A stretch of 64,000 nucleotides of DNA, from positions 311-64,310 of the forward strand of contig JAHDGJ010000015.1 of assembly GCA_020627705.1 (NCBI GenBank), read 5' to 3'. Origin of the DNA: Saprospiraceae bacterium (GTDB lineage: Bacteria; Bacteroidota; Bacteroidia; Chitinophagales; Saprospiraceae). Shown piece by piece: positions 36,269 through 46,997 of the stretch. The notes beneath the pieces were generated by a model. It was not told the origin of the DNA and searched no databases. It saw nothing but the letters and a program-made list of their open reading frames with translations. The translations under genes were made by a program, and so were the position numbers. Positions within the stretch are counted from its first letter, which is position 1, and each line of letters opens with the position of its first letter.

Positions 36269-36949
36269 ATGAATTTATCCTTGTATACACCCAAAGCCAA
36301 GGACATTTTGTATCTTAAAATTGTGGACGTTTTTCTTATTTTGTCTTTCCTTGGAGCTTCCATGTTGCTTACTTTAATGCCAGGTCCAGACAACCTTTAT
36401 GTAGTTACAGAAAGCATTTCAAAAGGAACCAAAACAGGTGTTCTTATAAGCCTAGGTCTTTGCTCTGGGCTGTTAGTGCATACTACAGCCGCGGCTCTTG
36501 GAATAAGTCTTGTTTTACAACAATCATCAGTGGCCTTTAATTTGATGAAATTCTTTGGGGCGGGATATCTATTTTATTTAGCTCTATTAGAATATAGATC
36601 AAATCCAAGATTACCCATAGACATCAATCATAGCTCAAACATTCAAAATCCAATAGCATTATGGCGCAAAGGGTTTTTAATGAATGTGCTCAACCCAAAA
36701 GTGGCACTCTTTTTTGTCGCACTTTTGCCACAATTCGTTTCTCCTGATGGTTTCAATATAACATGGCAAATGGTCATTTTGGGGCTGATCTTTAAGATTC
36801 AAGCCATAATCCTTTTCTCACTATTTGCAACATTTGCTGGTCGTCTAACCCCCTATTTTCAAAACGAAAACTATGCACAGGGCATAAAGTGGATTAAAGT
36901 TGCAATATTGGTTGGTCTCGCTTTAAGTATTTTGATTTTGAGGCATTAA
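36269..36949 (+). CDS. LysE/RhtB-family amino-acid exporter
   Basis: A 226-residue protein with six membrane helices and the family signature LLTLMPGPDNLYVVTESISKG, then GLCSGLLVHTTAAALGIS and a second-half WRKGFLMNVLNPKVALFF. Members export amino acids or homoserine lactones. The ATG at 36269 leaves only 11 bp to the divergent lipoprotein start; a GTG at 36323 would give the length usual for the family and room for two promoters, so the true start may be there. Confidence 0.9.
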   Translation: MNLSLYTPKAKDILYLKIVDVFLILSFLGASMLLTLMPGPDNLYVVTESISKGTKTGVLISLGLCSGLLVHTTAAALGISLVLQQSSVAFNLMKFFGAGYLFYLALLEYRSNPRLPIDINHSSNIQNPIALWRKGFLMNVLNPKVALFFVALLPQFVSPDGFNITWQMVILGLIFKIQAIILFSLFATFAGRLTPYFQNENYAQGIKWIKVAILVGLALSILILRH

Positions 36950-36981
36950 AAAACCCCTTTCATAATGTATAAAAGGGGTTT
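36948..36981 (-). terminator. Terminator of the ATP synthase operon
   Basis: AAACCCCTTT pairs with AAAGGGGTTT across about 11 nt. On the minus strand the stem runs into TTTTTT, 26 bp past the atpG stop. The T-rich tract on the plus strand is weaker, though it may also serve the LysE-type gene. Confidence 0.8.
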
Positions 36982-37006
36982 GCTTGTATTTTTTATCTAA
37001 GATTGA

Positions 37007-37903
37007 TTATCCTCCCAATGCAGCTGCACCACCTACAATCTCTGACAATTCTTTCGTAATTGATTCTTGTCTGGCTTTGTTGTAGAAGATTTTTAGATCA
37101 TTCATCAAATCTTCCGCATTTTCTGTGGCTTTGTCCATGGCAGTCATTCGCGCACCGTGCTCACCTGCCCTATTATCAAACAAAAATTTCTGAAAGGTTG
37201 TTTGCAAAATACTTGGCACCAACCTTTCTAATAAGGTGTTTTTATCTGGTTCAAAAAGATAATCTGCCTTACTTCTTTTGTCTCCTTCATCCTTTGCTTC
37301 AAGCTTTTCTACCGGTAAATACTGCACAGAAATATTTTCTTGCATAGCAGCATTCTTAAATTTAGAATAACAAACGGTAATGCTATCAAACGTACCATTT
37401 TTGAAGCTCTCCATCAATCTGTTTGGGACTTCCACAATGTGCTCCCATTCCAAATTGTTATTTAAAGTCACATAATCTTCAATAACAGTCGCTTTATCGT
37501 ATCTGCGTTTAACAAAATCAAATGCCTTCTTTCCTATGGGTAGAATACTCAATGTACCTTTTGCATATGCATCAGCATACTTACCACTGATTGCCTGTAC
37601 AGCTTTTTTCAAGGTATTGGTATTAAAAGCACCACATAAGCCTCTGTCCGAGGTTATGATAACCAAACACGCATTTTCTACTGGTCTTTCTGTACCATAA
37701 GAACTGGATGCATCTCCTTCTATATTGCTCAAGATATTCATCAACATCTTGTTCAATCTATCTGCATAAGGTCGCATTTCTACGATAGCATTTTGAGCTT
37801 TACGCAATTTGGCAGCGGAAACCATTTTCATGGCTTTCGTTATTTTTTGCGTACTCTTTACAGAAGTTATCCTTCCACGTATTTCTTTTAACTGTCCTGA
37901 CAT
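37007..37903 (-). CDS. atpG: ATP synthase subunit gamma
   Basis: A 298-residue F1 gamma (central stalk) subunit: start LKEIRGRITSVKSTQKITKAMKMVSAAKLRKAQ, middle VIITSDRGLCGAFNTN, and end LMNDLKIFYNKARQESITKELSEIVGGAAAL. Last gene of the operon; atpD and atpC are elsewhere, as is usual in this phylum. It starts 16 bp after atpA. Confidence 0.98.
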   Translation of the reverse strand: MSGQLKEIRGRITSVKSTQKITKAMKMVSAAKLRKAQNAIVEMRPYADRLNKMLMNILSNIEGDASSSYGTERPVENACLVIITSDRGLCGAFNTNTLKKAVQAISGKYADAYAKGTLSILPIGKKAFDFVKRRYDKATVIEDYVTLNNNLEWEHIVEVPNRLMESFKNGTFDSITVCYSKFKNAAMQENISVQYLPVEKLEAKDEGDKRSKADYLFEPDKNTLLERLVPSILQTTFQKFLFDNRAGEHGARMTAMDKATENAEDLMNDLKIFYNKARQESITKELSEIVGGAAALGG

Positions 37904-37919
37904 TTTCTAGCTTATAAGC

Positions 37920-39503
37920 TTAAGCAAATTGTTTAGCTAAATCCGCAGCTAAGGCTTCTACAGCACCAGTTGCCTCATCAGTCAACTTTCCAGATTTAAA
38001 AGTTTCTAATACATCTGGATGTCTTTGTTCTAATGTAGTTAAAAACAATTCTTCAAACTCCTTCACCTTGTTTACCGGTACATTACGCAATAAACCTTTG
38101 GTTCCGAGGTAAATAATCGCTACTTGTTTTTCTACAGTAAAAGGTGTGTATTGTGGTTGCTTTAATATTTCTACATTTCGCTTCCCTTTCTCAATAACAT
38201 TCATAGTAGCAGCATCAAGATCAGAACCAAACTTCGCGAAAGCTTCAAGCTCACGGAACTGTGCTTGATCCAACTTCAACGTACCAGATACTTTCTTCAT
38301 TGATTTTATCTGAGCAGATCCACCTACCCTAGATACCGAAATACCCACGTTAATCGCTGGTCTAACCCCTGCATTAAACAGGTTAGATTCCAAGAATATC
38401 TGGCCATCAGTAATCGAAATAACGTTTGTTGGGATATATGCAGAAACATCACCTGCTTGTGTTTCAATTATCGGAAGTGCAGTCAACGACCCTCCTCCTC
38501 TAACTTTTCCAGAGTTTTTTAAAGACTCAGGTAGGTCATTCATATTTTGAGCAATCTCATCGTTATCAATAACTTTTGCTGCTCTTTCTAACAATCTTGA
38601 GTGGAGGTAAAATACATCACCTGGATATGCCTCTCTTCCTGGAGGTCTTCTAAGCAACAATGAAACCTCTCTATAGGCTACTGCTTGTTTAGACAAATCA
38701 TCATAAACAATCAGTGCTGGTCTACCCGTATCCCTAAAGAACTCACCAATGGATGCTCCCGCGAAAGGCGCATAAAATTGCATTGGCGCTGGATCAGAAG
38801 CTGAAGCCGAAACGATTGTCGTATAAGCCATTGCCCCATTATCTTCTAATACCTTGGCAACCTGTGCCACAGTGGAAGCTTTTTGACCAGAAGCTACATA
38901 AATACAGTACACCGGATTACCAGCTTCGTAGAATTCCTTTTGATTTAAAATAGTATCAATGGCCACTGCGGTTTTACCCGTTTGTCTATCTCCAATGATA
39001 AGCTCTCTTTGGCCTCTACCGATTGGTATCATTGAATCAATGGCTTTAATACCTGTTTGAAGAGGTTCCGTAACCGGTTGTCTGTAAATAACACCTGGAG
39101 CCTTCCTTTCCAAAGGCATTTCGTACTTTTCTCCTTGTATTGGTCCTTTGCCATCTATTGGCTCTCCCAGAGGATTTACAACTCTTCCGACAAATCCTTC
39201 CCCAACATCAATAGAAGCAATTTTATTTGTTCTTCTAACCGTTGAACCCTCTTTGATCCCATCACTTGGGCCAAGAAGTACTACCCCTACATTATCCTCT
39301 TCAAGGTTAAGTGCAATAGCTTGCACCCCTGTTTCGAATTCGACCAATTCTCCTGCTTTAGCAGCAGTTAAACCATAAACCCTTGCTATACCATCACCAA
39401 CTTGAAGTACTGTTCCTACTTCTTCTAGTTCTGCCTCCGTTTTGAAGCCGCCCAATTGTTGCTTGAGTATCGCTGATATTTCGTCTGGTTTTACATCAAT
39501 CAT
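37920..39503 (-). CDS. atpA: ATP synthase subunit alpha
   Basis: A 527-residue F1 alpha subunit with P-loop [15 protein letters not shown], the signature [13 protein letters not shown], and [12 protein letters not shown]. It binds nucleotide at the non-catalytic interface with beta. Length is slightly above the 500-515 norm, owing to insertions near residue 200 ([13 protein letters not shown]) that are common in Bacteroidota. Follows atpH by 27 bp. Confidence 0.98.
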   Translation of the reverse strand: MIDVKPDEISAILKQQLGGFKTEAELEEVGTVLQVGDGIARVYGLTAAKAGELVEFETGVQAIALNLEEDNVGVVLLGPSDGIKEGSTVRRTNKIASIDVGEGFVGRVVNPLGEPIDGKGPIQGEKYEMPLERKAPGVIYRQPVTEPLQTGIKAIDSMIPIGRGQRELIIGDRQTGKTAVAIDTILNQKEFYEAGNPVYCIYVASGQKASTVAQVAKVLEDNGAMAYTTIVSASASDPAPMQFYAPFAGASIGEFFRDTGRPALIVYDDLSKQAVAYREVSLLLRRPPGREAYPGDVFYLHSRLLERAAKVIDNDEIAQNMNDLPESLKNSGKVRGGGSLTALPIIETQAGDVSAYIPTNVISITDGQIFLESNLFNAGVRPAINVGISVSRVGGSAQIKSMKKVSGTLKLDQAQFRELEAFAKFGSDLDAATMNVIEKGKRNVEILKQPQYTPFTVEKQVAIIYLGTKGLLRNVPVNKVKEFEELFLTTLEQRHPDVLETFKSGKLTDEATGAVEALAADLAKQFA

Positions 39504-39530
39504 TTTTATTGATTTTCTTTTCGGTTAATA

Positions 39531-40091
39531 TTAAATCGAAGCGACATAATCGTTTCGAGTAAATTCTTTTTTTAGTTGATCAAGTTTGTGTTTGGCACTA
39601 CTATCATACCTCATATCGCCAATTTCTAATACAAACCCACCAATGATTTCTGGATTAACTTCGACGTTTACGTCCAAATTATCCAAGGTAATCTTACTTG
39701 CTTGGAGCTTGGATTTGATGTCGTTTAATTGTTGATCCGTTATTTGAGATGCTACAGTCAAGGTTGCTGTACTTATCCTTTTCATCATGTTGTACTGAAC
39801 AATAAATTCCTCAGCAATGGATGGTAAATAAGCCTCTCTTGTTTTATTAAGAATTAAATCGATAAAAGCCATGGTGGTTTTACCGAATTTATCTCTAAAA
39901 ATGGCATCAAAAACTTGCTTCTTCTTTCCTTCTGATATGATTGGGCTTTTAATAAGGTTTTTCAAATCCCTACTTTCTAAGGCCTTTTTAAATCCTTGCA
40001 TATCAGCAAGTACCTGTTCTGTTTCATTTCTTTCCACAGAAAGGTCCAAAAGAGACTTCGCGTATCGTGATGCTATTCTTTTTACAGACAT
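39531..40091 (-). CDS. atpH: ATP synthase subunit delta
   Basis: A 186-residue OSCP/delta subunit: ASRYAKSLLDLSVERNETEQV at the start and the conserved ending VNPEIIGGFVLEIGDMRYDSSAKHKLDQLKKEF. It joins F1 to the peripheral stalk. It begins 1 bp after the atpF stop. Confidence 0.96.
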   Translation of the reverse strand: MSVKRIASRYAKSLLDLSVERNETEQVLADMQGFKKALESRDLKNLIKSPIISEGKKKQVFDAIFRDKFGKTTMAFIDLILNKTREAYLPSIAEEFIVQYNMMKRISTATLTVASQITDQQLNDIKSKLQASKITLDNLDVNVEVNPEIIGGFVLEIGDMRYDSSAKHKLDQLKKEFTRNDYVASI

Positions 40092-40092
40092 A

Positions 40093-40617
40093 CTAGTTTA
40101 AGTTTACCTCATCAACCAACTTTGAAACAAATTCTTGGTGTTCTGAGTTACCTTTTAAATCTTTTCTAATTACTTTTTCTGCAATTTCGATAGCCATTGA
40201 ACCAATTTGATTCTTAGCATTCACTAATGCGGCCTTTCGCTCGTTTTCGATCTCTTGCTTGGCATTTAAAGAAATTCTTTGCGCCTCATCTTTTGCTTTT
40301 TCTCTTGCCTCTGCTATTATAGAATTCTTTGTATCTGTTGCCTCTTTTAAAATAGTAGCTCTTTGTTCTCTAGCCTCGGCTAAAAGAGCATCGTTTTCTG
40401 CTTGCAGGTTAGACATTTCTTCTCTTGCCTTTTTTGCTTCATCTAAAGCGGCTTGAATGTCGTTTTCTCTTGTTTTAATCCCTTCCATGATTGGTTTGAA
40501 GGCAAACTTTGACATAAGCCACCAAAACATTAAAAAGATCACCAATGACCATAAGGCCAAACCAGGAGTAGGTTGAAACGGTGCAAATCCTGCTAAAAAA
40601 GTCAATGTTGTATTCAT
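40093..40617 (-). CDS. atpF: ATP synthase subunit b
   Basis: A 174-residue peripheral-stalk subunit: one membrane helix (ALWSLVIFLMFWWLMSKFAF), then a long Ala/Glu/Lys-rich coiled coil to the C-terminus. Residue spacing is typical of b, and the position between c and delta settles the call. Confidence 0.96.
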   Translation of the reverse strand: MNTTLTFLAGFAPFQPTPGLALWSLVIFLMFWWLMSKFAFKPIMEGIKTRENDIQAALDEAKKAREEMSNLQAENDALLAEAREQRATILKEATDTKNSIIAEAREKAKDEAQRISLNAKQEIENERKAALVNAKNQIGSMAIEIAEKVIRKDLKGNSEHQEFVSKLVDEVNLN

Positions 40618-40693
40618 CTTTCTTTGATTGATAAAAGTTGGGATTAACTACTTTGCCAACCGCATTTCATTAATCCCTTTTTTTAGAATTGGA

Positions 40694-42291
<1,598 letters not shown>

Positions 42292-42657
42292 TCTCGGCTC
42301 ATTCTAAATTAGGCTGCAAAGGTAATGATATACGGCGGTTTCAAGTTCTTTAGTGAATTGTTTTTTTCGTTTTTTTTCTTCGTTATGGAAGACAATTATA
42401 GGCCATAGATACCAAGAATATTTTAATTCACTTCATTGTGATATATATAGTGGTAGCGGTTGTTCTGTCCCAAAATTAAATAGGGCAAATACACTTACTT
42501 GCCTTATAAAGTTTTTGCCTTGCAATTCAATCGTTAACGACTTAATCCAAGTATGGGATGAAATAATAATTTGTCAAATAGCTTACATAACATCGATTGC
42601 TTTGTGTTTCATAGATCTCAAAACGTCTTAATAAAGCCCTTAACACCTTAGAATATT
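42292..42657. other. Intergenic region between atpB and a lipoprotein gene
   Basis: A 366-bp divergent spacer. Apart from the atpB promoter I see no feature. A plus-strand frame of 92 codons at 42353-42631 has no coding character (Cys/Ile-rich, no start context), and no atpI/atpZ-like frame is present. Confidence 0.55.
42317..42344 (-). promoter_or_regulatory. Promoter of the ATP synthase operon
   Basis: On the minus strand TTG (42344-42342), 17 nt and TACCTTTG (42324-42317) match the Bacteroidota TTG-N17-23-TAnnTTTG promoter. The -7 box lies 26 bp before the atpB ATG. Confidence 0.65.
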
Positions 42658-43518
42658 ATGAGAACTTACACGTGCATTTTCGGAATTTTGTCCTTACTAT
42701 TTCTTTTTAGTTGTCGCAACAACGACGAACAAGTTCTAGAAAAGCTTCAAAACGACACACAAACCATTGCTGAGAACATGGTTGTTTATCAAAAAGCCAT
42801 GAAAGCGGTAGTAAGGGTGATTTTTGAAAATCCTACTTTGCATTCAAACTTTACTTCTGATAAAGTTGATACAAGAATGCCTTGTCCAGATATAACTCCA
42901 GACCCAACAATGCCAATTTCTTCTTATCCGGCAAATTTTAATTTAAATTTTGGAGGAGCAGGTTGTGAGCCAGATGGGACCACAACCATAGCGGGTCAGG
43001 TCGAGCTTACCTTGGATGGTGTACTCTGCGAAGCCATTGGAACAACGGCTTGCATTAGTTTTAAAAATAATTTCAGCATTGATGGAACAGATTTGGATGG
43101 CAAGATAAATTTGACCTTTTTGGGTACGGATGCTAGTGGAAATCTTTGTTTTGATAGTGACATACCAAACCTTGAAATTGATGGAGGAGGTTTAGAAGTT
43201 AAATCTACCTCAGGAGGAAAACTCACTTTAGTTGATGTTTTGGCTAACAACGACCCTTCTGATCCGACCACTTTCATAGACGACATGACTTGTCAGTCCT
43301 ATGAAAATATTAGCACCTGTATCGATGGAACTGATTATATTTTAGAAACTTCTACAAATTTAAAAGTCAACCCTTTTTGTCCATGTGCAGTCGGAGGAGT
43401 CTTAATTGGATCAGATACTTCCGGGAATCCTATAGAAATCGACTTTGATCCAAATGCTGGATGTACTGGTGACGTGTTAATCAATGGAACCGCTAGCACG
43501 ATTGCTGCGTGCCTTTAA
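42658..43518 (+). CDS. Lipoprotein of unknown function
   Basis: A 286-residue lipoprotein: signal with lipobox LFSCRNNDEQ, a short helix-forming segment to about residue 60, then a beta-rich body with paired Cys (ACISFKNNF, FCPCAVGGVLIG) and Asp/Gly turns such as DGTDLDGKINL. No known family recognised. It is a single gene between the atp operon and rluF. Confidence 0.75.
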   Translation: MRTYTCIFGILSLLFLFSCRNNDEQVLEKLQNDTQTIAENMVVYQKAMKAVVRVIFENPTLHSNFTSDKVDTRMPCPDITPDPTMPISSYPANFNLNFGGAGCEPDGTTTIAGQVELTLDGVLCEAIGTTACISFKNNFSIDGTDLDGKINLTFLGTDASGNLCFDSDIPNLEIDGGGLEVKSTSGGKLTLVDVLANNDPSDPTTFIDDMTCQSYENISTCIDGTDYILETSTNLKVNPFCPCAVGGVLIGSDTSGNPIEIDFDPNAGCTGDVLINGTASTIAACL

Positions 43519-43599
43519 ACTAATTTTCCAGGTGCCATAATTTTAGATTTAATTATTTATTTTCAGGCATACAACAAAGGCTAATTTAATATTTCAACT

Positions 43600-43923
43600 T
43601 TGCTAAAACATAATGAGTTTTTATGTCTTCTTTTTATTTATTGTGGACATATAGATTACAGCTTTAGCCTGGAAGAAAAACAAGTTTGTATTCGAAGATT
43701 TGGACAAACTATTTATGATGCCCAATTCCAATTTTACAATAATAACAAGGAGTCCGAAATTTTTAGAATACTCTTGGAGCATTTGGCCAAGTATTATCCA
43801 AAAGAAATTGACGCAATTCGATTAAAAAAGGAATTGACTATTATTTTCAAGGCAGATGGAAAAATTTGTGGATTCGAAAAATCCTTTCTACATTTTATAG
43901 AATTGTATCTTTCGAAATTGTGA
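43600..43923 (+). CDS. Possible TerB-like small protein
   Basis: A 107-codon frame from TTG 43600. The pattern FLCLLFIYCGHIDYSFSLEEKQ with a second IIFKADGKICGFEKSFLHFI recalls the duplicated EF-like helical repeats of the TerB fold. The frame ends 21 bp before rluF. No ATG is available near the start, so the true start is uncertain and the gene could be a remnant. Confidence 0.45.
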   Translation: MLKHNEFLCLLFIYCGHIDYSFSLEEKQVCIRRFGQTIYDAQFQFYNNNKESEIFRILLEHLAKYYPKEIDAIRLKKELTIIFKADGKICGFEKSFLHFIELYLSKL

Positions 43924-43944
43924 TTATTAGAGCTTGATGCTATT

Positions 43945-44661
43945 ATGTCTGAAGATTCAGTCAGTTTAAACAAATTTATCAGCAGTACTGGAATTTGCTC
44001 TCGAAGAGAAGCCGACGTATTAATAGAATCAGGAGTTGTTACCATTAATGGCACGACAGCAAAAAAAGGCAACCGAGTGTTTGCAAATGATGCTGTTAAA
44101 ATAAGAGGCAAAAGAATTCACGGTAAAAAATCTAACTCGATTTATATTATGCTTCATAAACCTCCTGGCATAACCTGTACCACCGATCGAAGAGAACCCA
44201 GCAACATCATTGATTTTATAAATTTTAAGCATAGAATTTTTCCAATAGGAAGGTTGGACAAAAGCTCTACAGGACTTATTCTACTCACTAACAATGGAGA
44301 CATTGTAAACCAAATTCTAAGAAAAGAAAACAAGCATGAAAAGGAATACGTAGTAACGGTTAACAAACCGATTACTAAATCCTTTTTAAATCAAATGAGA
44401 AAACCGATCCCGATTCTCGGAACCAAAACATTGCCCTCAAAAATCAAACAGATCAACGAGACCACCTTTAAAATCATTTTAACTCAAGGATTAAACAGAC
44501 AAATACGTCGTATGTGTGAGTATTGTGGTTACGCAGTGGTTACACTAAAAAGAATCCGCATCATGAATCTTCATTTGGGCAAACTGAAAAAGGGCCAATG
44601 GAGACATTTGAGCACAGCTGAATTAAAAAAACTCAGGCTCGACATAAAGGCTAAGTCCTAA
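43945..44661 (+). CDS. rluF: 23S rRNA pseudouridine synthase RluF
   Basis: A 238-residue enzyme: N-terminal S4 domain (LNKFISSTGICSRREADVLIESG), catalytic Asp in GRLDKSSTGLILLTNNGD, then HEKEYVVTVNKP and the RluF-type C-terminal RQIRRMCEYCGYAVVTLKRIRIMNL. RluF modifies U2604 in 23S rRNA. The initiating ATG is at 43945. It is convergent with rny (11-bp gap). Confidence 0.93.
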   Translation: MSEDSVSLNKFISSTGICSRREADVLIESGVVTINGTTAKKGNRVFANDAVKIRGKRIHGKKSNSIYIMLHKPPGITCTTDRREPSNIIDFINFKHRIFPIGRLDKSSTGLILLTNNGDIVNQILRKENKHEKEYVVTVNKPITKSFLNQMRKPIPILGTKTLPSKIKQINETTFKIILTQGLNRQIRRMCEYCGYAVVTLKRIRIMNLHLGKLKKGQWRHLSTAELKKLRLDIKAKS

Positions 44662-44672
44662 GAGGCTTAAAG

Positions 44673-46334
44673 TTATCTCGCTACGGCAGTGGCTCTTTTC
44701 TCTCTAATTACCGTGACATTGACTTGCCCTGGGTATTGCATCTCGTCTTGAATCTTTTGAGAAATCATAAATGCAAGATCATCTGCATATTGGTCGGTAA
44801 CCTTTTCACTCTGAACAATTACTCGAAGCTCTCTTCCGGCCTGCATCGCATAGGCTTTTTCTACTCCTTCATAACTCAATGCTAAGTCCTCTAACTCTCC
44901 AATCCGCTTTAAATAACTTTCTAAAATTTCACGTCGAGCGCCAGGTCGAGCACCAGAGATGGCATCACATGCTTGAACTATTGGAGAAATAATGTTATTC
45001 ATTTCAATTTCGTCGTGATGGGCACCTACTGCATTTTGAACAATAGCGTTTTCGTTATGCTTTTTACAAATCTGCATACCCAATAGAGCGTGTGGCAATT
45101 CTGATTCTTCTTCGGAAACTTTTCCTATATCATGCAAAAGGCCTGCTCTTTTAGCAAGTTTAATTTGTTTGGGACTTAGACCAATCTCTGATGCCATGGC
45201 AGCACAAAGGTTTGCCGTCTCAATAGAGTGCTTCAACAAGTTTTGACCGTAAGAAGATCGGAATCTCATCCGTCCCACCATCTTAACTAAATAAGAATTT
45301 AAACCATGGATGTCCAAATCAATAACAGTCCGTTCACCAAGCTCCACGATTTGCTCATTAAGCTGTTTTTTGACCTTGGCAACAGTTTCTTCAATCTTTG
45401 CAGGGTGAATTCTACCATCTGCCACCAAACGTTTTAAGGAAAGTCTACAGACCTCTCTTCGGATTGGATCAAAACTTGAAATTATGATAGCTTCCGGTGT
45501 ATCGTCTACAACGATTTCGGCCCCGGTGGCCGCTTCAATAGCACGAATGTTTCGCCCTTCTCTTCCAATAATTTGACCTTTGATATCATCAGACTCCAAA
45601 TTGAATACAGAAACTGTGTTTTCAATGGTGAACTCAGCGCACATTCTTTGAATCGTATTGATGACAATCTTTTTGGCCTCTTTATTTGCCCCAGCCTTGG
45701 CCTCCATGATGGATTCCTTTTGTATGGCCAGAGCCTCCGTCTCACACTTGGCTTTTACTGCTTCTAAGAGTTGTTCTTTGGCGTCAGCCTCAGATAGCTT
45801 TGCGATATTTTGAAGCTCTTTAATTCGCTCTTCGTTTGCTTGATCTAGTTGCGCTTTCTTTTTAGAAATGACTTCTAATTGTTTTTCTAAATTCGATTTG
45901 ATCGTAGCCACTTGAGCTTCTCTCTCTTCTACTTCGTCCAACCTAGATTGAAAAGCCGACTTTTTCTGATTGAGTTCTTTCTCATCCGCCTTAATTGTCA
46001 TTTCGCGTTCCTTCATTTCTACCTTATGGTCCGCCTTGAAGTTTTGAAAATCACTTTTTAGTTTGCTGAATTTCTCCTTTGCTTCTTGGATTTTTCTTTG
46101 CTTTATCTGTTCATTCTTCTGCTCAGATTTTGAAACCAATTTATTGGCTTTCGATTCGGCTTCGTCTTCAATTCTTTTGGCGGTAAGTCGTGCTTCCTTA
46201 AGCGTTAGATCTGCTTTTTTATTTATTTCTTCAACTTTACTTTGGTTGTTTTTTCGCAGCATGGCACCAATTGCAAAAAAAGCTAAAATAGCTCCTGCAA
46301 TCAATCCACCTATCAAACCTATTCCTATATCCAT
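44673..46334 (-). CDS. rny: Ribonuclease Y
   Basis: A 553-residue membrane-bound endoribonuclease: an N-terminal helix ([20 protein letters not shown]), a long coiled coil (about 30-240), a KH domain ([24 protein letters not shown]) and an HD domain with HDIGK. It starts mRNA decay and processing. The coiled coil is somewhat longer than in Bacillus (520). Downstream of zapA on the same strand (70-bp gap). Confidence 0.97.
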   Translation of the reverse strand: MDIGIGLIGGLIAGAILAFFAIGAMLRKNNQSKVEEINKKADLTLKEARLTAKRIEDEAESKANKLVSKSEQKNEQIKQRKIQEAKEKFSKLKSDFQNFKADHKVEMKEREMTIKADEKELNQKKSAFQSRLDEVEEREAQVATIKSNLEKQLEVISKKKAQLDQANEERIKELQNIAKLSEADAKEQLLEAVKAKCETEALAIQKESIMEAKAGANKEAKKIVINTIQRMCAEFTIENTVSVFNLESDDIKGQIIGREGRNIRAIEAATGAEIVVDDTPEAIIISSFDPIRREVCRLSLKRLVADGRIHPAKIEETVAKVKKQLNEQIVELGERTVIDLDIHGLNSYLVKMVGRMRFRSSYGQNLLKHSIETANLCAAMASEIGLSPKQIKLAKRAGLLHDIGKVSEEESELPHALLGMQICKKHNENAIVQNAVGAHHDEIEMNNIISPIVQACDAISGARPGARREILESYLKRIGELEDLALSYEGVEKAYAMQAGRELRVIVQSEKVTDQYADDLAFMISQKIQDEMQYPGQVNVTVIREKRATAVAR

Positions 46335-46404
46335 TGATATGGTTTTAACTAGTTATACAATACGACTACGTCATAGTAGTCTCATATGAAACAGAAAAAG
46401 GAAT

Positions 46405-46686
46405 TTAATTCAGTGCTGAATCTAAGAGCACTTCAAGGGAATCAAGTTTCGATCCTAAGACTTTCAAACTGCTATTTTTTTTCGCCTGAAAAGCATAACT
46501 CAACAATGCCATGGAAATACATTCCTTAAGACTGATGTCAGCATAAGTCAGCTGATACTCTCTAATTTTGTCGTTGACCTCTTTTTCCAGGTTTTTAACT
46601 AAAAGACGCTCATCCGGATTAACCTTAACTGGGAATCCTTTCCCAGCTATATTAATTTCCATTTTTATTAGCGTTTTTTCGTCCAT
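46405..46686 (-). CDS. zapA: Cell division protein ZapA
   Basis: A 93-residue ZapA: KMEINIAGKGFPVKVNPDERLLVKNLEKEVNDKIREY with ALLSYAFQAKK at the end of the coiled coil. It cross-links FtsZ filaments. The start overlaps the stop of the upstream coiled-coil gene in a TAATG. Confidence 0.9.
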   Translation of the reverse strand: MDEKTLIKMEINIAGKGFPVKVNPDERLLVKNLEKEVNDKIREYQLTYADISLKECISMALLSYAFQAKKNSSLKVLGSKLDSLEVLLDSALN

Positions 46687-46961
46687 TAGCTTGCTTTGAG
46701 CAATTCTATAGTTTGATCTATCTCTTCGATATATTGATCTAATTCTTTTTTTATCCCCTCAATATCCACGTTTGAAGAAAGAATTGGCGATTTGGCCTCA
46801 AAATGACCATTATTTTCAGCACTTTTTTCGTTCAACAAACCCCTCAATCTGTTATTTTCTTTAATTAATACAGTATTTTTTGCACTTAGTTCATCCATCT
46901 TTTGAAGAACTAACCTGACTTTTTCTTCTATGATATTTATATGATCCGTCAGATTTTGCAT
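46686..46961 (-). CDS. Small coiled-coil protein coupled to ZapA
   Basis: A 91-residue protein that is almost wholly coiled coil (NIIEEKVRLVLQKMDELSAKN with LIKENNRLRGLLNEKSAEN), then a short break and a second helix. Stop and start overlap with zapA (TAATG) implies a joint role in division. By position and shape it resembles ZapB, but its sequence is too simple to prove it. Confidence 0.7.
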   Translation of the reverse strand: MQNLTDHINIIEEKVRLVLQKMDELSAKNTVLIKENNRLRGLLNEKSAENNGHFEAKSPILSSNVDIEGIKKELDQYIEEIDQTIELLKAS

Positions 46962-46997
46962 ATTATAAATATACCTAATTTAAACAAGACCTTTGCG

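Noticed and set aside
42353-42631. 92-codon plus-strand frame upstream of a lipoprotein gene
   Set aside because: Cys- and Ile-rich with no domain or start signal, and overlapping the upstream part of the atpB promoter region.
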